Source: DATDIC01 sp963777625
GTDB lineage: Bacteria; Pseudomonadota; Alphaproteobacteria; Acetobacterales; Acetobacteraceae
Assembly: GCA_963777625.1 (NCBI GenBank)
Contig: CAVZRO010000016.1
Span: 1 to 36,939, forward strand
Length of the DNA: 36,939 bases
Reading direction: 5' to 3'
Shown: positions 16,720-25,158 of the stretch, one piece after another
Layout of the letters: every line of letters begins with the position of its first letter
Position numbering within the stretch: position 1 is the first letter of the stretch
Program-made: the position numbers and the translations under genes
The notes under the pieces: model-generated
What the model was told of the DNA's origin: nothing
What the model saw: only the letters and a program-made list of their open reading frames with translations
Databases searched by the model: none

Positions 16720-16904
16720 GATTGTCCCCTTTCAGGTTGGAAGGTAGTATTTCGACACAGAGGGTTTGACAGGTTGCCAGGGCGGTTTCTTGGGCATAGC
16801 AAGGCCAAGGCAGCGTGCTTCGGCGAATCTGCGTCTGATCGGCCGCTCGAGTTGGAATTGAAACTTAGCGCGCGTGTGGCATCGATGTCTGCTGTGCCGC
16901 CTTT

Positions 16905-17462
16905 TCAACTATGGGGATCAGGCGTCGACGCGGTTCGGCCGCACAAATGCGCCAAGCGCGACGAGCGATCGCCGTCAGTCGCCTTGCAACGGCCTGCGGT
17001 GATAAGCATTGCCGCACAGATGAACGATCCAGCACCATTGTCCTGAATTGTGCTGCTTTCATCGACATCCGCCTCACAAACCTCTTTAGAGAGCAGGCTG
17101 ACGTCAATCTCGTAATTTGGCCAGTGAGCCGCGACATGTCCCTGGAGGCCGGCCTTCACCGCTGCCTCGATCGCGGAGTATTCGCGCTCGAAATCATTAG
17201 CCACCACGCACGACCCACTGGCGCCCTCACAAAGATCTCGAAAGCAAGTGCGCCAAGCACTCTCTGCTTCACTCGGTCCAACTTGCCGATGATTGTCAGT
17301 ATCTTGTGCGATATCGTCCACCAGGTTTGTTAGATGAACGCACACCAATTTGTGAGTTCCGATAAGAGCGGATGGGACGAGCTGTTCACCAATCAAGATG
17401 TCGATGCGCTTCTTACCGAACGATTTTCTGGTTTGGAGCGTAGCCGACGAGGTCATGCGCAT
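16905..17462 (-). CDS. Hypothetical protein (185 aa) in low-GC insert
   Basis: I do not recognise this protein. It has the look of a real soluble protein in its first 150 residues: KKRIDILIGEQLVPSALIG, HLTNLVDDIAQDTDN, AWRTCFRDLCEGASGSCVV, FEREYSAIEAAVKAGL. It has several cysteines and a mixed amino-acid use unlike the Ala/Arg-rich shadow frames. GC and codon use are lower than in the neighbouring head genes, which suggests a moron-type acquisition. It follows a 54-aa ORF on the same strand by about 25 bases, so the two may form a pair. Confidence 0.45.
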   Translation of the reverse strand: MRMTSSATLQTRKSFGKKRIDILIGEQLVPSALIGTHKLVCVHLTNLVDDIAQDTDNHRQVGPSEAESAWRTCFRDLCEGASGSCVVANDFEREYSAIEAAVKAGLQGHVAAHWPNYEIDVSLLSKEVCEADVDESSTIQDNGAGSFICAAMLITAGRCKATDGDRSSRLAHLCGRTASTPDPHS

Positions 17463-17487
17463 TCACAAGCTTCTTACACTGAAGCCT

Positions 17488-17652
17488 CTACCCGGACGGC
17501 ATCCGCTCCTTGATGATTGCCCGCAAGAATGCCGCAGTCAGCAGGTATTCGGTGACGGTCTCGTCCGGACGGAAGTCGTTGCTGACCAGGGTCTCGTTGT
17601 GGTGTAGTTGCGCACCAGCCCGAAGAAGGTTGAGGAGCTCAGCTTCGATCAT
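17488..17652 (-). CDS. Small hypothetical protein (54 aa)
   Basis: The ATG at 17650-17652 gives MIEAELLNLLRAGAQLHHNE, then TLVSNDFRPDETVTEYLLTAAFLRAII, ending KERMPSG at TAG 17488. The helical, charged sequence looks real, and the frame is open further upstream (KRGHIR), so the true start may be earlier. Its function is unknown. It lies just ahead of the 185-aa protein in the insert between scaffold and D genes. Confidence 0.35.
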   Translation of the reverse strand: MIEAELLNLLRAGAQLHHNETLVSNDFRPDETVTEYLLTAAFLRAIIKERMPSG

Positions 17653-17931
17653 CCGGATATGGCCTCGCTTGCGATCGAAATGGAAAGGCGACCTTGTGAG
17701 GACGACACATATGCCGAACTCACCATGCAGCCGAAGTTCTCATGTCACCGACGTGAAATCCGTGTCCGCAGCGGCATTGTTCACCCGAGAGCGGCCAGTC
17801 CGCAAATGGCCAGTTCCTGCCATCAACTCCTATCTCGAGGATACCCGCTTCACCCGCGGTTCCGAAGCAGCACCCGCCTCATCTCGCAACCATGGAGACC
17901 TCCATGGCGACGTGAGTGGTGGCCGGCTCGC
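17653..17931. other. Gap with no supported gene
   Basis: About 280 bases between the scaffold gene and the small ORF at 17488. No start, ribosome site or protein-like frame could be supported. It is the left part of a 1.2-kb insert that separates the scaffold gene from decoration gene D. Confidence 0.4.
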
Positions 17932-18610
17932 CTACTGGCGCCGGCCCATCGCCCGGTCCCACGTCGACCGGCTGTCGTTGGCGGCGGCAGAGCGCGAACC
18001 CCGCACGCCACCCTTGGCGAACGCCGCATCCCAGGCAGACGCGATGGCAACCGCACCCTGGCCCGGCTGCGGAGCGGCACCCGCGCCGACCGGCGGCTGC
18101 GGCACTCCAGCCATCCGCGCATCGAGGCCGCCGGCGCCCTTCGGCATCGCCTCCAGCATGGCCAGCACTTGCTGCCGCGGCATCGCCGTCTGCAGCGCGA
18201 GATACATGGCCACGCCGGGGTTCTTCGCGGCGTGCGGCGATGTCAGGACGGCGCGGCAGCGCGCACGCTCGCGGCGACGGGCGGCGGCCTTCTTGCCCTT
18301 GCCGGCCATCTCCTCTTCGTCGTCGTCTTTTTCGACGTCGTCGTCTTCGCCCTCCTCGCCGTCCTCGGTTTCCGCCGCGGGCGCAGCCGCAACAGCGGGC
18401 TCACCGGCGACGAGCAGCGGGCGGATCGGCGGCGGCACCGACGGCAGCCTCGGCACCGGACTCAGCCTGAGTCTCGGCCTCGGCGGCATCCGCGACCACC
18501 GCCACCGCCGGCGGAGCTGCGGCGGGCTTGCCCGCGGCCGTGAAGCGGCCAAGCCCGACCAGATGGGCAACCGAACTCGCCCCGGACAGCAGTTGCGAGC
18601 GCATCAACAT
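17932..18610 (-). CDS. Capsid scaffold/assembly-like protein, one frameshift
   Basis: Candidate scaffold protein, placed as lambda Nu3 is: after the protease and before D. ATG 18610 (MLMRSQLLSGASSV) has AAGGGA 8 bases upstream. The first part is Ala-rich. An indel near 18415 leads to GEPAVAAAPAAETEDGEEGE, a very acidic stretch with DDDVEKDDDEEE, followed by a basic stretch (KGKKAAARRRERAR) and a C-terminus with GVAMYLALQTAMPRQQVLAMLEAMP. Alternating acid and base low-complexity with a helical end is usual for scaffolds. In lambda it is read from within the protease gene; here it is a separate gene 13 bases downstream. Confidence 0.65.
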
Positions 18611-18623
18611 GCGAAAATCCCTT

Positions 18624-19496
18624 TCATTCGAGGTCGGCGAACAAGGCCCGGAGCGCCTCGTCCGGCGCCTCGACGGCATCGGCGAGACCGAGCGCCACCC
18701 CGGCAGGCCCAAGGAAGGTCGCCGCCTCGGTCTTGCTGACCGCGGCGACCGAAAGGCCGCGATTGCGCGCGACAGTTTCAACGAACAGCATGCCGGCCGC
18801 ATCGACGTCGGCCTGGATGGCAGCGCGAGCCGAGCGCGACAGCGGCTCGTATTGGTTGCCCTCGAATTTCCGCTCGCCGAACCGGATCATCGTCACGGTC
18901 GCACCCGCCTCGGTGAGCGCCCGGCTCCAGTCGACATGCATGCACACCACGCCGATCGACCCGACGCCGCCGGTGCGCGGCACCGAGATGCGGTCCGCGG
19001 CCGAAGCGATCGCGTAGGCGGCAGAGAACGCGACCTCGGTGAGGATCGCCCGGATGGGCTTGACCCCGCGCGCCGCGACGATGGTGTCGACCAGGTCGAA
19101 CAGGCCGGAGCACTCGCCACCGGGGCTGTCGATGTCCAGCACGATCGCGCGCACCGCATCGTCCGCCAGAGCGGTGAGAAAGTTGACCCGGATCCCGTCG
19201 TAGCCGGTCATGCCGGAATACGGGCAGAGCGTGCCCAGCTTGGCGACCAGCGTGCCCTCGACCGGGATGATCGCCACACCGCCAAGCACCTCGTAGCCAC
19301 GCGCCGGCTCCGGCTCGCTGTCGGTCATCATCGGCATGAGCGCGACCGGACGGCCCGCCTCGCCGAACAGATGCGAGACCCCGAGCCGTTCGGCCAAGGC
19401 CGCGATGATCACCTCCGCCTTGCCCGGGTGGATCGCCAGCGGCACGTTGAACACGCGCTGCGCCAGATGCGGGAAGCGCAAGCCTGGACCGGTCAT
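18624..19496 (-). CDS. C: Capsid maturation protease (S49 family, lambda gpC-like)
   Basis: A 290-residue SppA/S49-type serine protease that processes the portal and capsid shell. MTGPGLRFPHLAQRVFNVPLAIHPGKAEVII is the gpC N-terminus. VAIIPVEGTLVAKLG, VLDIDSPGGECSG and EVAFSAAYAIASAADRI form the protease core; the serine in FSAAYA (about residue 158) is the likely nucleophile. TGGVGSIGVVCMHVDWSRAL and GPAGVALGLADAV follow. It begins 6 bases after the portal stop. Confidence 0.93.
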   Translation of the reverse strand: MTGPGLRFPHLAQRVFNVPLAIHPGKAEVIIAALAERLGVSHLFGEAGRPVALMPMMTDSEPEPARGYEVLGGVAIIPVEGTLVAKLGTLCPYSGMTGYDGIRVNFLTALADDAVRAIVLDIDSPGGECSGLFDLVDTIVAARGVKPIRAILTEVAFSAAYAIASAADRISVPRTGGVGSIGVVCMHVDWSRALTEAGATVTMIRFGERKFEGNQYEPLSRSARAAIQADVDAAGMLFVETVARNRGLSVAAVSKTEAATFLGPAGVALGLADAVEAPDEALRALFADLE

Positions 19497-19502
19497 GCCG
19501 CG

Positions 19503-21191
19503 TCACACCGGCTGCGGACGGGTTTCGGTGTGCGAGGCAGGCTCCTCGGCCGCGCCCCATTGCGGCAGCTTCAGGCCCTTCCGCTTGAACATCGCCACCT
19601 CGACGGCGCGCTGCTCGATCATTTCGCGCCAGTCGGCGCCGTTCATCTCGGCGCACGCCTGCTCCAGCGTGGAGAAGCCGGCATCGAGGCCGAGCACCTC
19701 GCCCTGGCGCTCTTTCACCGGGTCGATCCAGCCGCGGCCCGGCCCGATCCACCGGCAGCGCATGTAGGCGGCCCGGCCGCCGGCGAAGGACGGTGCGCCA
19801 GCCGGCAGCGGCACCCGGCCCTTGTCGAATTCCTCCTCCAGCCAGGCGCCATAGACCGGCGTGGCGAAGCCGATGGAGAAATCCGCCCGCCGGCGGGCGA
19901 GCGTCTTCCACGCATCGAGCAATTCGGCCCGTGCGGACGAATAGTTGGTGCGCGACCAGTCCTGCGAGACCTGCCCAGCCGACATCCCGAGCGCTGCGGC
20001 GACGTTCCGCAGCATGGCGTGCTCGAAATCGCTGAAATTGCCGCCCGGACGCGACGCCGACACCGTCTTGATGTCCTCGCCCGGCGCCATGGTCGGCAGC
20101 CGCACACCGCCCAAGGTGAGGCCCTTCGCGCGGTGAAAGTCGGCCCGCAGCGCCTGATACGCCGAGATTTCCGGGTCATCGGGATCTTGCAGGGCATTCG
20201 AGACCTGGCCCTGGTCGAATGGCGACGTGATGAAGGTGCCGAACACCGTCTGCAGGATCGCCTGCTGCAACTCGGCGCCGTCGTATTTCGTCAGCATCTT
20301 GAGCCGCGACAGGATCGGGTTCAGCACGGACAGGCCGCGATGCTGACCGGCCCGCTCGCGGTCGAAGTCGTGCACCACGATCGGCCGTCCCCAGGCGGTC
20401 TCGCGCGGCACACGATCCCAGATCATGCTCTCGGCCGCCTCGTACCAGTCGGACGGGTAGGCCCGGCGGATGTGGTAGGCGATCGGCGCGCCGAGACCGT
20501 CGATCTCGACGCCACCGCGCAAGTTCACAGTGTCCACCTGCTGATTCGGGTTCGACAGCCGATCCGGGTCGACGATTTGCAGGGTGGTGGCGTTGCGCGC
20601 GCCATACTCGCCGACGAACTCCGGCAGGTAGAGCAGCACGCCCAGGCCCTCGCCATCGATCACCTTGTGGGTCAGCGCCAGATGGAACATCTGCACCATC
20701 GTCTGCGAGCGCGTGGCATCGCAGTAGCGCGCCGGATCGTCGGCATACATGCGCCAGCCGGCCTCGACCACCTCGGCGAATTCGTCAGCCCAGACCGCAT
20801 CGAACGCCTTGTCGAGCGCGGCGAGTGCGAGGAAGTCCGGCTTGGCGACCAGGCGAAACTGCGCGCCGATGGCGTTGTCGACGATGCGGTTGGTGGCGCC
20901 GGTTCCCCAGCCGTCGTTCCGCACCAGGTCGCGCGAGCGCCCGACCATGCGGTCGCGGTCGCGGTTGATTTCGTGATCCGGCGAGCGCAGCAGCGGAAAC
21001 CAGGCGCCCAGCTCCTGCGAGAACATGTCCGCCGAATCGTAGGCGAACGGAACCGAGCCGCTGATGCGATAGCGGCCATCCTCCTCCATCGACAGCAGGC
21101 CGCGCAGCCGCGCGCGCATGATCGCCGCGGCCGGCACCGGCACGCCGGCAGAGTCGAGCAACCGCGACGGTGCCGCGGACACGCCGCTCAT
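19503..21191 (-). CDS. B: Portal protein (lambda gpB family)
   Basis: A 562-residue dodecameric portal of the lambda B family. The conserved core includes GTGATNRIVDNAIGAQFRLVAKPD, QTMVQMFHLALTHKVIDGEG, LQIVDPDRLSNPN, GVEIDGLGAPIAYHI, VVHDFDRERAGQHRGLSVLNPIL, LMKMLTKYDGAELQQAI-like segment, and FEHAMLRNVAAALGMSAGQVSQDWSRTNYSSARAEL, which is diagnostic. The C-terminus has FSTLEQACAEMNGADWREM. There is no frameshift. The start overlaps the gpW stop by ATGA. Confidence 0.95.
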   Translation of the reverse strand: MSGVSAAPSRLLDSAGVPVPAAAIMRARLRGLLSMEEDGRYRISGSVPFAYDSADMFSQELGAWFPLLRSPDHEINRDRDRMVGRSRDLVRNDGWGTGATNRIVDNAIGAQFRLVAKPDFLALAALDKAFDAVWADEFAEVVEAGWRMYADDPARYCDATRSQTMVQMFHLALTHKVIDGEGLGVLLYLPEFVGEYGARNATTLQIVDPDRLSNPNQQVDTVNLRGGVEIDGLGAPIAYHIRRAYPSDWYEAAESMIWDRVPRETAWGRPIVVHDFDRERAGQHRGLSVLNPILSRLKMLTKYDGAELQQAILQTVFGTFITSPFDQGQVSNALQDPDDPEISAYQALRADFHRAKGLTLGGVRLPTMAPGEDIKTVSASRPGGNFSDFEHAMLRNVAAALGMSAGQVSQDWSRTNYSSARAELLDAWKTLARRRADFSIGFATPVYGAWLEEEFDKGRVPLPAGAPSFAGGRAAYMRCRWIGPGRGWIDPVKERQGEVLGLDAGFSTLEQACAEMNGADWREMIEQRAVEVAMFKRKGLKLPQWGAAEEPASHTETRPQPV

Positions 21192-21494
21192 CGGCCGAAC
21201 CGCACGGCGATCGGACGGCGACCGCCACTCAACCCGAGCGCCTGCTGCAATTGCTGAATCCAGGCGGCGAGCTGGCCAGGGTTCGTGCTGCGGCTGAAGG
21301 TAACCGACTTCTGCCCATCACCCTGGCCATACGTCACGGTCTGCGGATTGTTGCTGACCATCATCTGCTGGTAGGCGGTCTGCGCCTCCGACCAGCCACT
21401 GCCGCAGCAGGGCCGGGTCGACACCGATCAGCACGGCGGGCGTGGTCGAGACGCCGGCCGTCCACGGCGGCAGCACGGTGACCTGATCCGACAT
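21188..21494 (-). CDS. Head-tail connector gpW-like, one frameshift
   Basis: ATG 21494 gives MSDQVTVLPPWTAGVST, then PAVLIGVDPALLRQWL. One indel near 21400 leads into SEAQTAYQQMMVSNNPQTVTYG and SVTFSRSTNPGQLAAWIQQLQQAL, the gpW fold with its beta hairpin and last helix. After repair the protein has about 101 residues. It lies between large terminase and portal, the standard gpW slot. Without repair only a shortened 78-aa frame is visible. Confidence 0.8.
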
Positions 21495-21514
21495 CTCCGT
21501 GCTTTCTCCCTTGA

Positions 21515-23521
21515 TCAGGCCAGCCGATGGCCGATGGAGCCTCGGGTTCGCGGCGTTGGTGCAGCGGTGCCCGCCGTGCGCAGCTCCGGCGACGGCACCG
21601 GAGTGCCAGGCCGGCGGATATCAGGCGCGGGTCGTTCTGCCGGTGGCGGAGGCATGTCTTCGTCGATCGGCACCGCGATGCGCCGCGCTTTGCGCTGCCA
21701 GAAGCGATCGCCGTAGCGATCAGCCCCGAGCATCGACAGCGCAGCCCGCGCGTAGACCGCCAAGTCGAGTTGCTCGTTCCTGTCTCGCAGTTTGCGCCAT
21801 TCCTGGCGCGGAAAGCCGCGGCGATCCTTCACCGTCACAAGCTGCTCGGCGACAAGCTGCTTCACCGCCTCCGGCTCCAGGCCAGCGGGCAGATGAACCC
21901 AGCCAGGCGGATACCCGACGCCATCGCCGCGGGTGAGCCACAAGCGTCGATACAGGTCGACCTTGAACGTCGAGACCGCCACCGTCCAAAGCCGCAGGCC
22001 ACGCCGCAGCTTGCGGCCGTTCTCCAGCACGTCGACCAGCGTCGGCCCGGTCACCGGCGCGGCCCGGTTCCAACTCTCGGCGCCCTTCAGCGCCATGAAG
22101 CGATTGTCCCGCAGGCGCCGCACCTGCGTATAGACAGCCGTGGTGTGCGCGCCGCCGGTGTCGATGCCGATCCGCTCGATGCGCTGCGTCCCGCCACCCT
22201 CGACCGGCAGGTCCTCGGCGAGATAGTCCGCCAGCGCATCCCAGGTCGCGGCCGCGCCCGGATGGCCCATGAACACCCGCGTGTCGACAAGCCAGGACTC
22301 GTAGCCGGCACCCCAGGCCCAGACCGCCAGCTCCAGGCGATCGTTCTGGTTATCGACGCCGGCCGTGAGCGCGACGGCCGCGGCGGGCACCACGCCCATC
22401 GGAAACGGCTCCCGCCGCTCGATCAGCCGCTCCCAATCCGGCGCCTCGCCCGCCTCCTGCCAGGGCAGGCCGAGCGCGGTGTTGCGCCAGACCTTCAGCC
22501 GCTCCGGCTTGCCGCGCGCTTCGAGGAAGTCGCCGACGGTCTGCGCCAGCCGACGCCACGGCGAGTAGAGCTCCGAGAGCTGGAAGCCCGCGATGCCGCG
22601 GAACGCAGCACCGGCAATCCAATGCCCGCGACGCACCGCCGCCCAACGTTGCTGATCAGACCAGCCGATATCGCACTCGACGCAGTAGTAGAGCGCCGTC
22701 GATGCCTCATCGCCTTCCCAGCGGACCCGCTCCCACTCCAGCCGCTGGAACACGCCGCAGTGCGGGCACGGCACATGGAACCGCCGCTGATCACTCTCCT
22801 CGTAGGCCGCCGCGATGCGCGACGTGCCGACGATGGTCGGGCTGGAAATCTCCACGATCTTGCGATTCCAGAAGGTGCCCGTTCGTTTCCGCGCGAGCGC
22901 CACCGGATCGCCCTCGGTGCCGGCGGATGCCGGGTAGCGGTCGACCTCGTCGCAGAACAGCAGCCGGATCGGCCGCGAGGCCAGCGACGCCGGCGAATTC
23001 GCCCCCGCCATGGTCACGTGACCGCCGGCGAACGACTTGTGCAGCAGCGTGTTGCCGGAATCCCTGGCCCGCGGGTCGGCGACCCGGCCGCGCAGCGCCG
23101 GTGTGTCGCGCAGCATCGGCGCGAGCCGATCCTTCGACCAGGTCTCCGCCATCTCGATCGTCGGCTGCAGGATCAGGCACGGCGCCGGATCGTGGTGCAT
23201 GTGGTAGCCAACGGCGTTCAGCAGACACTCAGACTTGCCAGTCTGCGACGCGAACATCCCGACCACGCGCTCCACCGCGGCATCGCAGATCGCGTCCATG
23301 ATGTCGCGCTGATACGCGGCGCGATCGGTGCTCCATTGCCCCGGTTCAGCCGAGGCCTCCGGGCTCAACACCCGGTTGATGTCAGCCCATTGCGAGATCG
23401 TCAGCCGTGGCGGCGGCCGCAGGATCTTCAGGCTCGTCCGCACGCTCTGCAGCAGCGCCGCCGGCCCCGTCAGCATCAACGGCATAGACGGGGATTCGGG
23501 CGAGCTCGGTGAGAAGGTCAT
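21515..23521 (-). CDS. Terminase large subunit (lambda gpA family)
   Basis: A 668-residue packaging motor. The ATPase has a Walker-A-like ASQTGKSE at residues 91-98 and Walker B LLFCDEVD at 187-194. A zinc ribbon uses Cys 252, 255, 280 and 283 (CPHC, CVEC). The nuclease domain has GVDNQNDRLE (Asp 390) and GIDTGGAHTT (Asp 454), acidic residues of the RNase-H fold. The C-terminal tail is Pro-rich. The first conserved motif is RPPPRLTISQWADINRVL at about residue 36, so an internal start is possible. The annotated start overlaps the small terminase gene by 140 bases. Confidence 0.95.
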   Translation of the reverse strand: MTFSPSSPESPSMPLMLTGPAALLQSVRTSLKILRPPPRLTISQWADINRVLSPEASAEPGQWSTDRAAYQRDIMDAICDAAVERVVGMFASQTGKSECLLNAVGYHMHHDPAPCLILQPTIEMAETWSKDRLAPMLRDTPALRGRVADPRARDSGNTLLHKSFAGGHVTMAGANSPASLASRPIRLLFCDEVDRYPASAGTEGDPVALARKRTGTFWNRKIVEISSPTIVGTSRIAAAYEESDQRRFHVPCPHCGVFQRLEWERVRWEGDEASTALYYCVECDIGWSDQQRWAAVRRGHWIAGAAFRGIAGFQLSELYSPWRRLAQTVGDFLEARGKPERLKVWRNTALGLPWQEAGEAPDWERLIERREPFPMGVVPAAAVALTAGVDNQNDRLELAVWAWGAGYESWLVDTRVFMGHPGAAATWDALADYLAEDLPVEGGGTQRIERIGIDTGGAHTTAVYTQVRRLRDNRFMALKGAESWNRAAPVTGPTLVDVLENGRKLRRGLRLWTVAVSTFKVDLYRRLWLTRGDGVGYPPGWVHLPAGLEPEAVKQLVAEQLVTVKDRRGFPRQEWRKLRDRNEQLDLAVYARAALSMLGADRYGDRFWQRKARRIAVPIDEDMPPPPAERPAPDIRRPGTPVPSPELRTAGTAAPTPRTRGSIGHRLA

Positions 23522-23957
23522 GAACCGCCGTCGTCAGAACCGCCGATGCCTCGGCCAAGGTTGGTGCAGCGTGCATCACGGGTGCAGCCTTCGCAGGCAG
23601 TGCCAGGATGCGCATGCGCAGCGCGACAAGCACCCGCTCCCATGCCGCCTCCACCGCGGCCCGCCGCAGCACCGTGCCGTCGAGCAGGTCCGCCTCGGCC
23701 TCCGCCATGCGGGCACGCGCCTTGACCATGCGACCCTTGGCGTTCGCCAGGTTCTCGTCGCCAGTCATGTCGCCGCCGATCGTCCGATCGCGGAGGTAGC
23801 GGATGTAGGCTTGCACCACCGGCACGAGTTCGTAGCGCCCGCGTTCGGATTTCGGGATGACACCACGCTGCGCCAGACCGGCCACGTTGCGCTCGGTCAT
23901 CAATAGCAGCTTCGCCATCGTGCCGACCGGATAGGTGGCCCCGGTCGAGCCGCTCAC
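23382..23957 (-). CDS. Nu1-like terminase small subunit / phage DNA-packaging protein
   Basis: A 191-residue protein. The N-terminal winged-helix-like part AKLLLMTERNVAGLAQRGVIPKSERGRYELVPVVQAYIRYLRD resembles Nu1, which binds cos DNA. A charged helical part (NAKGRMVKARARMAEAEADLL, VEAAWERVLVALRMRILALP) follows and is typical of the dimerisation region. The C-terminal 45 residues are Ala/Glu/Asp-rich (GGAAAERADEPEDPAAAATADD). The ATG overlaps the stop of the P27-like gene. It extends 140 bases into the terminase large gene. Confidence 0.85.
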   Translation of the reverse strand: MSGSTGATYPVGTMAKLLLMTERNVAGLAQRGVIPKSERGRYELVPVVQAYIRYLRDRTIGGDMTGDENLANAKGRMVKARARMAEAEADLLDGTVLRRAAVEAAWERVLVALRMRILALPAKAAPVMHAAPTLAEASAVLTTAVHDLLTELARIPVYAVDADGAGGAAAERADEPEDPAAAATADDLAMG

Positions 23958-24373
23958 TCGCCGTTCCCGGTTTCAACAGCCTCGCCCTCGACGTCGATCG
24001 CGCCGTCGAAGTGGCCAAGCCGCAGCGTTCCGAGTTCACCATCCACACCACGCGGAGGAAGCAGCGGAGCGCGCGAGACCTTGGCACGCGACGTGGGCGT
24101 CATGCCCAGCACATCGGCGAGCCGCGCCACCTGCAACTCCGCCTCCTGCGCCACCTTGCGGTAGGGATTGTGCGTCGGGATGCCGGTGCGCGGCGCCGGC
24201 ACGATCGCTCCATGCTCGGCGACGTGCGCCCGCGCCCGCTTCGCCTCGACAAATGACAGCACGTAGATACGCACGACGTCGCCATACTCGCCGATCGGCG
24301 CACCCCGAGCGCGCAACAGCGCCAGCACCTCGTCCCATTTCCGGGCGTGCTCGGCATCGAAGTCGTCAGGCAT
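23954..24373 (-). CDS. P27-family terminase small subunit-like protein
   Basis: ATG 24373 gives MPDDFDAEHARKWDEVLALL. The hallmark is GAIVPAPRTGIPTHNPYRKVAQEAEL followed by VARLADVLGMTPTSRAKV, as in P27-family small terminases. Length is 139 residues. The ORF runs further upstream but that part does not look like the family. Having this just ahead of a Nu1-like protein gives two small-terminase-like genes in one packaging module. Its stop overlaps the start of the Nu1-like gene. Confidence 0.8.
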   Translation of the reverse strand: MPDDFDAEHARKWDEVLALLRARGAPIGEYGDVVRIYVLSFVEAKRARAHVAEHGAIVPAPRTGIPTHNPYRKVAQEAELQVARLADVLGMTPTSRAKVSRAPLLPPRGVDGELGTLRLGHFDGAIDVEGEAVETGNGE

Positions 24374-24410
24374 GGCCGGGTCGCCAGACGCCCGGAACGA
24401 TGAACGCCAC

Positions 24411-25100
24411 TCATGGCCACCATTGCCGAAACTCCGGCGCCCAATCCGGCAGCGCGATCTCGCCACCGGCAGCGAGGCCCTGCACCGCGTCGTGGTGGCG
24501 CAGCTTCTCGGCGGGCAGCGCCGGCGAGCGTTGCCAGATCTCCGCCATCACGTCGTCGACCGTGGCGTAGATGGCCGGATCGTCCGACACGTCGAACTGT
24601 TCGAACCGCGGGTTGGCATTCAGGTTCATCGACCCGCGCAGCGTCACCCGCCAGCCATCCTCGGTAGACACCAGCACGATCTTTGCGTGGTTCTTGGTGA
24701 CGCGGATGCAATCGAGGCCGAAGCGGTCCTGCAGGTCGCCGACCAGCGGCATGTCGCGCTGCGCGCCGGCCCAATCCATCAACATGCGAAACCGCCTGAT
24801 CCGCCCGTCGGCGATGAAGGCGGACACCGCCTCGACCTCGTACTCGGCGATGCACCACGTCCACACCGCGACGTCCGCGGCACCGACCCGGTCGAGCACG
24901 GCCGCAACCAGGTCGATCATCGAGAACTGGCCCTTGGTCAGGCCGAAGATGTGCGAGCCGCGGGTGAAATCGGCGAGCGCCGCAGCCGCGACATCGAGGC
25001 AGACCGCAGCCCGCTGCTGCCGCCGCACCTGCGCTGGCGAGACACCGCGGACGAACAGGTCCGCCGGGTCGAGCCGAGTGCGAAATCTCCGACGGTTCAT
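24411..25100 (-). CDS. Phospholipase-D-like (HKD) domain phage protein
   Basis: A 229-residue protein. MNRRRFRTRLDPADLFVRGV opens, with the middle ADVAVWTWCIAEYEVEAVSAFI and RIRRFRMLMDWAGAQ. A single HKD-type motif is seen: NHAKIVLVSTEDGWRVTLRG followed by SMNLNANPRFEQFDVSDD, with H-x-K and G-S-x-N. It ends LPDWAPEFRQWWP. One HKD motif suggests a homodimer acting as nuclease or as a structural relic. The gene sits between the methyltransferases and the packaging genes, in the same direction. The role is unknown. Confidence 0.7.
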   Translation of the reverse strand: MNRRRFRTRLDPADLFVRGVSPAQVRRQQRAAVCLDVAAAALADFTRGSHIFGLTKGQFSMIDLVAAVLDRVGAADVAVWTWCIAEYEVEAVSAFIADGRIRRFRMLMDWAGAQRDMPLVGDLQDRFGLDCIRVTKNHAKIVLVSTEDGWRVTLRGSMNLNANPRFEQFDVSDDPAIYATVDDVMAEIWQRSPALPAEKLRHHDAVQGLAAGGEIALPDWAPEFRQWWP

Positions 25101-25158
25101 GTGGGCACCTGCAACGTTTGCACGCGGCGAGCTTACGCCTGCAAGGTGTAGCAACCGC

